Positions 57,560 through 64,000 of a stretch of 64,000 nucleotides of DNA are shown here, one piece after another. The position numbers and the translations under genes are program-made. Source of the DNA: Amycolatopsis saalfeldensis (GTDB lineage: Bacteria > Actinomycetota > Actinomycetes > Mycobacteriales > Pseudonocardiaceae); NCBI RefSeq assembly GCF_900110575.1, contig NZ_FOEF01000014.1, forward strand, positions 124,001-188,000, written 5' to 3'. The notes beneath the pieces were generated by a model, which worked only from the letters and a program-made list of their open reading frames with translations, made no database searches and was not told the origin of the DNA. Each line of letters begins with the position of its first letter. Position 1 is the first letter of the stretch.

Positions 57560-58702
57560 TTGCCCTACGTGCTCGGCATCGATGTCGCCCACGCCCGGAC
57601 CCACGCCGCCACCCGTCTCCGGCGAGGAGACGGCTGGGAGGCCCCCGAACCGCTGTGGCTGGGTGAGCAGACCCCCGCTGCCGCGTCCGCGCTGTTCCTC
57701 GACGACGAGGGCTACCTGCTGACCGGCGATGCCGCCGCGCGCGCCGGGGCCGCCGTGCCGTCGCGCCTGCTCACCGGGTTCCACCGGCGGATCGGCGACG
57801 ACGTGCCGATGCTGATCGAGGCCGACGCGTTCTCGCCCGAATCACTGACCACCGTGCTCGTCGAGGGCATCGCGGAGCACGCGGCCACGCAGTTCGGCGG
57901 CACGCCCCGCCATCTCGTGGTGACCCACCCCGGCGACTGGGGCGACTACCGGCGGGACCTGCTTCGCCGCGCGCTGGCCGAATCGGGGTTCACGGCGGTG
58001 ACGCTGCTGCCCGGCTCGATCGCGGCGCTGTACGCGCACCTGCCGGAGCCCGGCGCGGGCGACCAGACCGCGGCCGTCTGCGAATTCGGCCCCGACGGCG
58101 TCACGGTCACCCTCGCGACGGCGTCCGGCGCGAGCGGCTGGGTGTCGCGGACGAGCACCGAGGGCGTCGCCCCCGCGGCCGCCGTGAGCACTGCTTTCGC
58201 ACTCGCGCACTCCGCTTCGGTCACGCCGGATTCGTTGGCGGGCATCGTGTTCTGCGGCGAGCCCGGCCCGGGCGCGCTGCCGGGCCGGCTGCCCTGCCCC
58301 GTGTTCGCCGGTCCCCGGCCGGCGCTGACGGCGGCGTTCGGGGCGAGTAGCCTCGCCGCCCAACGGACGAGCCCGCCCTCGCGGCGGGAGCGGCCGGCCG
58401 CCGAGACCACCCTGCTGCCCCGTGTCGACCACCCGCCCGAGCTGACCGAGCGGCCCGCCCGGCCGCCGGTCGACATCAAGCCGTTCGAGCTGCCCGAGCC
58501 GGAAGGGGCCGCGAAGCTGCTCAAGCGGTGGCGACCGCTCGCCGCCGCAGCCGCGGTCCTCGCGATCGGCTCCTCCGTCCTGATCGCCACCCTGTCGTCC
58601 CACGAAGCCACCGCAGACAAGGGAAACACCCCGCCCCACTCCGCCACCCTGAGCTCCTGCGCCCGCCCCGGCGCGGCCCCCACCGGTGAAGGTCACTGTT
58701 GA
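57560..58702 (+). CDS. Hsp70-like (actin-fold) ATPase with C-terminal membrane anchor
   Basis: A 380-residue protein. The N-terminal actin-like ATPase half starts Tyr-Val-Leu-Gly-Ile-Asp-Val-Ala and has Val-Val-Thr-His-Pro-Gly-Asp-Trp. Ser-Ile-Ala-Ala-Leu-Tyr and Ala-Ala-Val-Cys-Glu-Phe-Gly-Pro-Asp-Gly, degenerate DnaK phosphate motifs, follow. A linker and one transmembrane helix (about 325-350) precede a short Cys-containing outer tail. It is shorter than DnaK and lacks a substrate domain. TTG at 57560 has GGAGG eight bases upstream. It overlaps the LuxR gene and may sense envelope stress and signal to it. Confidence 0.75.
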   Translation: MPYVLGIDVAHARTHAATRLRRGDGWEAPEPLWLGEQTPAAASALFLDDEGYLLTGDAAARAGAAVPSRLLTGFHRRIGDDVPMLIEADAFSPESLTTVLVEGIAEHAATQFGGTPRHLVVTHPGDWGDYRRDLLRRALAESGFTAVTLLPGSIAALYAHLPEPGAGDQTAAVCEFGPDGVTVTLATASGASGWVSRTSTEGVAPAAAVSTAFALAHSASVTPDSLAGIVFCGEPGPGALPGRLPCPVFAGPRPALTAAFGASSLAAQRTSPPSRRERPAAETTLLPRVDHPPELTERPARPPVDIKPFELPEPEGAAKLLKRWRPLAAAAAVLAIGSSVLIATLSSHEATADKGNTPPHSATLSSCARPGAAPTGEGHC

Positions 58703-61209
58703 ACGCACTGCTGGCGAAAACCGGCACCGAAGCCGTCCACCCCGTCGCTCGCCGGCTCCTCGCCGAGCTGGCCGATGCCCCCGCGACACCCGCGAGGCTG
58801 GTTGTCGTCGCCCCCGGCGGCTACGGCAAGACCGCGCTGCTCGGCGCCCTCGACCGCGGTTACCGCGCGGCCGGCGTCGAGGCGACCCTCGTCGACGACG
58901 CCGACCAGCTCGGCGAAGAGGACCTGGCGAGACTGAGCACGCTCGCGACCACCGCCGAGGGCCCGATCGTGCTGGCCCATCGGCCGAACGCCGGTTCGGA
59001 GGCGTTGCGCACGCTCGGCGAGGCGTTCGGGCGGCAGGCACCGCAGATCGTGCTGACGCCGCTGGGCCCCGACGAGGTGGCCGCGCTGGCCCGGCAGCTC
59101 ACCGGCCGGTCCGTCGACGCGAAGACGGCCGCCGCGCTGCACACCCGCACCGGCGGGGTCCCGCGGCTGGTGGAGCGCGTGGTGACCGGCCGGCTGTCGG
59201 ACTTCCGCGCCGAACTGGCCGAGCTGGACGAAGACGTGCTGCGGTACCTCATCGCCGCCGAGGCCGGCGCGGGCCGGAACCTGGACCTGTTGTGCGCGCT
59301 GCTCGGCCGTTCGCCGGACCGGCTGCCGGAGATCGTCGACGGCGCCCGCGCCACCGGTCTGCTCGACGCCGAGGACGCGCTACTCCCCGTGGCCGCCGAG
59401 GCCGTCCGCACGTACGGCCCCCCGGCGCGGCGGCTGACGGCGTTGCAGCAGCTGGTGGAGCTGCAGCTGCGCAACGGCCTGCCGGTGCTGGAACTCGCGA
59501 AGTCGTTGCTGGACACGGGAAGCTCCGGCTCCAGCGCGGCCGCCGCCTTCGCCGCCGCTGCGGGCGAAGCCCTGCCGACTGATGCGAAGCTGGCCGCGAG
59601 CCTGTACGAAGCCGCTTCGGAGGCTGGCACGCGCGACGCGCTGGTGACCACGGGCTGGGCCCGCGCCGCCGCGTTGTCCGGCGACCTCGACACCGCCCTG
59701 CGCCTCGGCGACGGCATGCTGAGCGCTGCCGACCTCGACACCCGGGCCGCGGGCGCCGAGATCGCCGCCACCGTCCTCGCCCACCGCGGCGAACTTGCCC
59801 GCAGCGCCGAGCTGTACCGCTGGGCGGGTCTCTGCGCCGCGGAGCCGAACCCCGACAGCGCTGACGGTGCGGACGACTTCACCGGCCCTTCGCCCTCCGC
59901 GGGCGAGGGGTACCGGTGGACGGGACAGGGCGCGGTGAACGCGTTTGCCGCGATCGCGCTGGTCGGGACCGGCGAGCTGGCCGGTGCGCGGGAAGTGCTG
60001 CGGACGCCGGCGCCCGGGATGGCGCCGACGCTGTTCGCGGGCGCGGCGAGCCGCACGGCGGACGGGATCGCCGAGTCGGTGACCGGGCACGGGACCGAAA
60101 GCCTGTCGACGCTGGTCGGGGCGGCGGCGATGCTGGAGCCGTCCGGGGGCGGCGCGCCGTTGCCGGACAGCCCGGCCGCGCTCGCGGCGATCGTCGGGCT
60201 GCACACCGGTGAGCTGGGGCTCGCCGAGTCCGTGCTCACGCGCGCGCTCGCCAGCGAAGTCGGCGGCGACCTGCTGGCGACGCGGCACCGCCTGTTGCTC
60301 GGCTGGGTCGCGATGACGGCGGGCAACCTGAGCACGGCCGACGAGCACCGGAACGCCGTCGCCGCGTCCGGCCGGCTCGAGGCCAGGGACGAGCTGTTCT
60401 TCGCGACGCTGGAGCTGGGGCTGGCGCGCCGGGCGAGCGACCTCGTCGGGCTGCAGCGGTCGTGGGACCGCGCGTACCAGGCGTCGATGCGGCAGCAGAC
60501 CGACCTGTTCACCCTGCTGCCGCTGGGTGAGCTGGCGATCGCCGCCGCGCGCACCGGCGCGCACGCGAAGCTCGCCCGTCAGCTCGAACGCGCCCACGAG
60601 ATGCTCGACCGCCTCGCCAACCCTCCATTGTGGACGGTTTCGCTGTGCTGGCACGAGCTGCACGCGGCCATCACGCTGGAGGACCGCGCCACCGTCGAGA
60701 AGCAGCTGACGGCGCTGGCGGGCTTCGCGGACTGCGGCCGTTACCCGTCGGCGCTCGCGCGGGCGGCGTCGTGCTGGCTCGCCGTCCTGAGCGGCACCTT
60801 CGAGCCCGACACCATCTCCGCGGCCGCCGCCGAGCTGCACGAGCTGGGCCTCGGCTGGGACGCGGCGCGCCTGGCGGGCCAGGCCGCGATCCGCACGTCC
60901 GACCGCAAGGCGATGGTGCAGCTGCTGGAAGCCGCCCGCCAGTTCCAGGGCATCACGAACCGGCGCGAGTCCCACGTCCCGGAGCCCACGGCGGGTGCCG
61001 GCCTGAGCGCGTTGAGCGAACGCGAGCTGGAAGTCGCGCGGCTGGTCGTCGAAGGCCTGACCTACAAACAGGCCGGCAGCAAGCTCTTCATCTCGGGCAA
61101 GACCGTGGAGCACCACATGGCCCGCATCCGGGGCAAACTGGGCGCCACCGACCGCCGTGAACTGCTCGCCACCCTCCGCGAACTGCTGACCAAGCCCGAC
61201 CCGTCCTGA
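58699..61209 (+). CDS. LAL-like LuxR family regulator, probable IniR counterpart
   Basis: An 836-residue STAND-type regulator. A P-loop, Ala-Pro-Gly-Gly-Tyr-Gly-Lys-Thr-Ala (about 38-46), is followed by winged-helix and long TPR-like helical regions. The C-terminal LuxR HTH reads Leu-Ser-Glu-Arg-Glu-Leu-Glu-Val-Ala-Arg-Leu-Val and Lys-Thr-Val-Glu-His-His-Met-Ala (about 772-830). Size, domains and position near an iniBAC-like operon agree with mycobacterial IniR (Rv0339c), an iniBAC activator. TTG at 58699 overlaps the preceding stop. Confidence 0.85.
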   Translation: MNALLAKTGTEAVHPVARRLLAELADAPATPARLVVVAPGGYGKTALLGALDRGYRAAGVEATLVDDADQLGEEDLARLSTLATTAEGPIVLAHRPNAGSEALRTLGEAFGRQAPQIVLTPLGPDEVAALARQLTGRSVDAKTAAALHTRTGGVPRLVERVVTGRLSDFRAELAELDEDVLRYLIAAEAGAGRNLDLLCALLGRSPDRLPEIVDGARATGLLDAEDALLPVAAEAVRTYGPPARRLTALQQLVELQLRNGLPVLELAKSLLDTGSSGSSAAAAFAAAAGEALPTDAKLAASLYEAASEAGTRDALVTTGWARAAALSGDLDTALRLGDGMLSAADLDTRAAGAEIAATVLAHRGELARSAELYRWAGLCAAEPNPDSADGADDFTGPSPSAGEGYRWTGQGAVNAFAAIALVGTGELAGAREVLRTPAPGMAPTLFAGAASRTADGIAESVTGHGTESLSTLVGAAAMLEPSGGGAPLPDSPAALAAIVGLHTGELGLAESVLTRALASEVGGDLLATRHRLLLGWVAMTAGNLSTADEHRNAVAASGRLEARDELFFATLELGLARRASDLVGLQRSWDRAYQASMRQQTDLFTLLPLGELAIAAARTGAHAKLARQLERAHEMLDRLANPPLWTVSLCWHELHAAITLEDRATVEKQLTALAGFADCGRYPSALARAASCWLAVLSGTFEPDTISAAAAELHELGLGWDAARLAGQAAIRTSDRKAMVQLLEAARQFQGITNRRESHVPEPTAGAGLSALSERELEVARLVVEGLTYKQAGSKLFISGKTVEHHMARIRGKLGATDRRELLATLRELLTKPDPS

Positions 61210-61253
61210 GCGATTCCCGGGCGCGCCGCCGCGTGCGTCGGGGACCATGCGGC

Positions 61254-62090
61254 ATGCCCACCGATGCCTGGCACCTGACCGAAGACGTCGACGAGTTCCT
61301 CGCCCGAGCCCGCGGCTTCCTGCACTCGCGGGCGGCCCTGCACAACACGCCGCTGACCCTGATCGAGAAGCTGCGAGCGGCCGGGGGCGCCGACGGCACC
61401 GTCTTCGGCCGGCTGGAGCGAGCGGGCGAGGTCAGCGCTGTCTTCTACCTCCGCCCGTCCCTCCGGCTGGGCCTCACTCCCCTCTCCCCCGGGCAGACGG
61501 GCCGCCTCGCCGAGTACCTGGCCGGGCTCGGCCACGCGCTCTCCGGCGTCACCGCGGAGCACGACACGGCCGCTGCGTTCGCCGAGGCCTGGCACCAGCG
61601 CACGAACGCATCGCCGACGCCGGGCCAGCGATTGCACCTGTACCGGCTCGGCACGCTCACCCCGCCGGAGCCCCGCCCGGCGGGCCGGGGACGCGCTGCG
61701 GGCGAGCCAGACCGCGCGCAGCTCATCCGCTTGTGCAATGAGTTCGTCACCGAGGTCGGGGAAGTCCCGGCCGATTCGTGGGAAAGCTCACGCTTCGCCG
61801 ACCGGCATTTCACGTTCTGGGAGGCCCCGGACGGAACCCCGGTCTCCCTCGCGGCCAGGACCTCGATGATCGCCGGCATGGTCCGGGTGGACCCGGTCTA
61901 CACCCCGGCCCAGCTGCGGGGCCACGGTTACGCGGGCGCCGTGACCGTCGAGGTGAGCAGGGCCGCGCTGGCCGCGGGCGCGCGGGACGTCGTCCTGTAC
62001 ACGGATCCGGCCAACGCCACCAGCAACGCCCTCTACCGGCGGATCGGGTACGCCCGGATCACCGACTTCGCCGGCTACGACTTCTCCTAG
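61254..62090 (+). CDS. GNAT family N-acetyltransferase
   Basis: A 278-residue protein with an N-terminal half of unclear fold. The C-terminal GNAT domain (about 150-278) contains Met-Val-Arg-Val-Asp-Pro-Val-Tyr-Thr-Pro, Leu-Arg-Gly-His-Gly-Tyr-Ala-Gly-Ala (acetyl-CoA pyrophosphate site) and Asn-Ala-Leu-Tyr-Arg-Arg-Ile-Gly-Tyr. The acceptor is unknown. ATG at 61254 starts the conserved-looking part; in-frame starts 21 bases upstream are possible. No strong ribosome site is seen. Confidence 0.85.
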   Translation: MPTDAWHLTEDVDEFLARARGFLHSRAALHNTPLTLIEKLRAAGGADGTVFGRLERAGEVSAVFYLRPSLRLGLTPLSPGQTGRLAEYLAGLGHALSGVTAEHDTAAAFAEAWHQRTNASPTPGQRLHLYRLGTLTPPEPRPAGRGRAAGEPDRAQLIRLCNEFVTEVGEVPADSWESSRFADRHFTFWEAPDGTPVSLAARTSMIAGMVRVDPVYTPAQLRGHGYAGAVTVEVSRAALAAGARDVVLYTDPANATSNALYRRIGYARITDFAGYDFS

Positions 62091-62101
62091 GGCCGGAGCC
62101 G

Positions 62102-62845
62102 TCAGTCGCGGCTGGGGCCGAAGCGTTCGGTGCGGATGGTGTGCGGGTCGTGGCCCAGCGCGAGCAGGATGTCGGCCACGGTTTCGACGAAGCCGGTCGG
62201 GCCGCAGACGTACGTGGTCGGCCCGAAGTCCGCCGGCCAGGCCGCCGTGTTGAGCGTGGCGACGTTGATCCGGCGCGGGATGCCGGATTGGCCCTCGGGC
62301 AGCTCGCGTGTGTAGACGTACGTGACGTCCAGCCCCGCGACCGGGCGGCGGAGTTCCTCGGCGTAATACCGCTCGGCCGGCGTGCGCAGGGAGTAGACGA
62401 GCCGGAACAGCGCCTTGCTGCCCGCCGCGCGGCGGGCGCGGATCATCGCGATCAGCGGGACGATGCCGGAGCCGCCCGCGACCAGCAGGACGGGCGCCGG
62501 GTCGGCGGGGCGCCAGACGAACCAGCCGCCGACCGGGCCGCGGATCTCCACCGGGTCGCCGACCGCGTACCGGCCGGTGAGGTGTTCGGAGACCTCACCG
62601 CCGGGCACTCGCTGGACCGTCAGCTCCACCCGGTCACCGTCGGCCGGCGCGGCGAGGGAATAGCTGCGCTGCGCGGTGTAACCGTCCGCGGCGGTGAGCC
62701 GGACGTCCACGTGCTGGCCCGCGAGGTGGCCCGGCCAGCCGGGGATGTCGAAGACGAGCGTGCGGGCCGTCGGCGTCTCCGGCCGGGCCTCGGCGAGGCG
62801 GGCGACGCGCCACGCTAATCGCCCTGATACCGCTGTTCCCGCCAT
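62102..62845 (-). CDS. FAD/NAD(P)-binding ferredoxin-reductase-type oxidoreductase
   Basis: A 247-residue reductase. FAD motif Gln-Arg-Ser-Tyr-Ser-Leu-Ala, the NAD(P) motif Ala-Gly-Gly-Ser-Gly-Ile-Val-Pro and C-terminal Val-Cys-Gly-Pro-Thr-Gly-Phe-Val-Glu define it. There is no ferredoxin domain, so electrons pass to a separate partner. The start overlaps the end of the sulfite-oxidase-like gene by 31 bases, pointing to that protein as partner. ATG at 62845 has GGAGA upstream. Confidence 0.9.
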   Translation of the reverse strand: MAGTAVSGRLAWRVARLAEARPETPTARTLVFDIPGWPGHLAGQHVDVRLTAADGYTAQRSYSLAAPADGDRVELTVQRVPGGEVSEHLTGRYAVGDPVEIRGPVGGWFVWRPADPAPVLLVAGGSGIVPLIAMIRARRAAGSKALFRLVYSLRTPAERYYAEELRRPVAGLDVTYVYTRELPEGQSGIPRRINVATLNTAAWPADFGPTTYVCGPTGFVETVADILLALGHDPHTIRTERFGPSRD

Positions 62846-63414
62846 GGGTCTCCGTAGTCGTGGTAGCCCGCAGTCTCCCAGAACCCCGGGTCGTCCTTGG
62901 TGGTGAGCTGCAGACCGCGCACCCACTTCGCCGACTTCCAGAAGTACAGGTGCGGCACCAGCAGCCGGGCGGGCCCGCCGTGCTCGGGCGTCAGCGGTTT
63001 GCCGTTGTACTCGTAGGCGACCCAGGCCTGGCCGTCGAGCAGGTCGGCCAGGGGCAGGTTCGTGGTGTAGCCGCCGTAGGAGCGGGCCATGACGTAGTCG
63101 GCGGAGGTGGTGAGGTCGCCGATGAGCGTCTCCACCCGCACGCCGCGCCAGCGGGTGTCCAGTTTGGACCACTGCGTGACACAGTGGATGTCCACAGTGA
63201 ACTTCTCACTCGGCAGCGCGAGCAGCTCCCGCCAGGACCACGCCCGTTTCTCGCCGCTTTCCGTGACGACGGTGAACTCCCAGCCCTCCGTGCGGACCCG
63301 GGGGGTCGGACCGGCGGACAGCACCGGGAAGTCCTGCGCGAGGTACTGTCCCGGCGGCAGCCGCGGGTCACCGCTGCGCGCGCGACCGGTGAACCCCGGC
63401 GTGACGACGCCCAT
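62815..63414 (-). CDS. Sulfite-oxidase-like molybdopterin oxidoreductase
   Basis: A 199-residue cytoplasmic protein with the Mo-cofactor fold of the SuoX/MsrP family. The Mo-ligand Cys is in Ile-His-Cys-Val-Thr-Gln-Trp-Ser (about 77-84). Gly-Gly-Tyr-Thr-Thr-Asn and Gly-Gly-Pro-Ala-Arg-Leu are other family marks. There is no Tat signal and no dimerisation domain. AAAGGAG precedes the ATG. Paired with a flavin reductase gene, it probably forms a soluble two-component reductase of sulfoxide- or N-oxide-type substrates. Confidence 0.92.
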   Translation of the reverse strand: MGVVTPGFTGRARSGDPRLPPGQYLAQDFPVLSAGPTPRVRTEGWEFTVVTESGEKRAWSWRELLALPSEKFTVDIHCVTQWSKLDTRWRGVRVETLIGDLTTSADYVMARSYGGYTTNLPLADLLDGQAWVAYEYNGKPLTPEHGGPARLLVPHLYFWKSAKWVRGLQLTTKDDPGFWETAGYHDYGDPWREQRYQGD

Positions 63415-63448
63415 CCGGTGCTCCTTTCCCTTGCCCTCGCCGGAAAGC

Positions 63449-64000
63449 CTACCCGCGCACGTGCAGGCCGAGCGAGGTCACGAGCACCGTGGCCTGTTCC
63501 GGCGAGACGATCGCCTCGGCCAGCTCCGCCTGCGTCGGGTCGAGCGAGGAGAGGTCGCTGCCGCGCAGCTCGGCGCGGGCGAGCTTGACGTTGCCCAGGT
63601 CCGCGCCCGAAAGGTCGACGTCGGAGAAAACGGCGTCGGTGCCGTCCGCCCAGGCGAGGTCGGCCTCCCGCATGCGCACCCGTTCGAACGTCACCCCGCG
63701 CAGATCGGCCCGCACCAGCCCGACGAACGACCAGTCTCCTCCGCTCACCTGCAACGGCCGCAGCGAACACTCCTCGAAGCGGCTGCCGACCAGCTTGCAG
63801 CCGGTGAACTCGGCGTCGAACAGGTTGCAGCGCTTGAAACTGCACCCGGTGAACGCCGACTGGAAGTGCCGAGACGCGTTGAACCGCACGTTGCCGAACA
63901 CACAGTCGGTGAACGTCGCCCCGCGGGTGACCGACTCCGTGAGGTCGATCTCGTGGAATTCACACCGCACGAACCGCCGGCCGGTGAACTCCTCGCCGTA
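63449..64000 (-). CDS. Pentapeptide-repeat protein (start lies beyond window)
   Basis: At least 183 residues of a right-handed quadrilateral beta-helix with repeats such as Ala-Asp-Leu-Arg-Gly, Ala-Asp-Leu-Gly-Asn and Cys-Asn-Leu-Phe-Asp-Ala-Glu-Phe. A GTG at 63970 is available. However, the open frame continues to the window edge as Glu-Glu-Phe-Thr-Gly-Arg-Arg-Phe, which is itself a repeat, so the gene almost surely starts further out. Some members (Qnr, MfpA) mimic DNA and protect gyrase from quinolones. Others have unrelated or unknown roles. Confidence 0.88.
   Translation of the reverse strand, partial: YGEEFTGRRFVRCEFHEIDLTESVTRGATFTDCVFGNVRFNASRHFQSAFTGCSFKRCNLFDAEFTGCKLVGSRFEECSLRPLQVSGGDWSFVGLVRADLRGVTFERVRMREADLAWADGTDAVFSDVDLSGADLGNVKLARAELRGSDLSSLDPTQAELAEAIVSPEQATVLVTSLGLHVRG

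Overview
The window is very GC-rich DNA with actinobacterial features: many GTG/TTG starts, 4-bp ATGA/GTGA gene overlaps, likely leaderless promoters, Tat and lipoprotein signals, and SARP, LAL-type LuxR, 13E12/HNH and IniB-like families. The gene complement suggests a Pseudonocardiaceae soil actinomycete such as Amycolatopsis. This is an inference from protein families, since no rRNA or marker phylogeny is present. I see no rRNA, tRNA, CRISPR array or intact insertion sequence.

Layout. 1-11 kb: edge of an NCS1 permease, a secreted sedolisin, a ROK regulator divergent from a GH63-like glycosidase, an OmpR-type two-component pair, a multi-pass membrane protein, a Tat-exported PhoD phosphatase and a secreted SH3b protein. 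11-18 kb: a large SARP/NB-ARC/TPR regulator, an SDR/MerR divergent pair, a GH88 glucuronyl hydrolase behind two tandem palindromes, and a 13E12-type HNH protein. 18-21 kb: a copper-linked region (DUF4396, DUF305, DUF6153) with two CsoR-like operators around a 0.55-kb satellite with 8-bp periodicity. 21-30 kb: an orphan sugar-binding lipoprotein, an esterase-like phytase, DUF6923 and DUF4239 proteins, then a reduced family 2B encapsulin locus (deleted shell gene, shell remnant, polyprenyl synthase) and a CapA lipoprotein.

30-36 kb: a sugar ABC importer operon with a FadR-type regulator and a GH105 hydrolase, probably for pectin or rhamnogalacturonan oligosaccharides, followed by two pseudogene remnants. 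36-43 kb: an amidohydrolase/SDR/small-protein operon divergent from LysR, then an ABC exporter operon reading through a wHTH regulator into DNA polymerase IV. 43-45 kb: a macrolide-type glycosyltransferase whose 5' leader encodes a 10-residue peptide, Met-Thr-Tyr-Phe-Met-Arg-Leu-Arg-Ser-His. This matches the ErmDL macrolide-stalling peptide at the key positions and precedes hairpins that hide the ribosome binding site. It is the most striking regulatory element in the window.

45-50 kb: a polar amino acid ABC importer operon ending in an unusual fusion of a class V PLP enzyme to a YheO-type PAS and DauR-type HTH. 50-53 kb: Gfo/Idh/MocA, TetR, FAD monooxygenase and PPOX genes. 53-61 kb: an iniBAC-like operon (IniB-like protein plus two dynamin-like GTPases) divergent from an Hsp70-like membrane protein and an IniR-like LuxR regulator, the counterpart of the mycobacterial cell-envelope-stress locus. 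61-64 kb: GNAT, a sulfite-oxidase-like/ferredoxin-reductase pair and a pentapeptide-repeat protein cut by the window edge.
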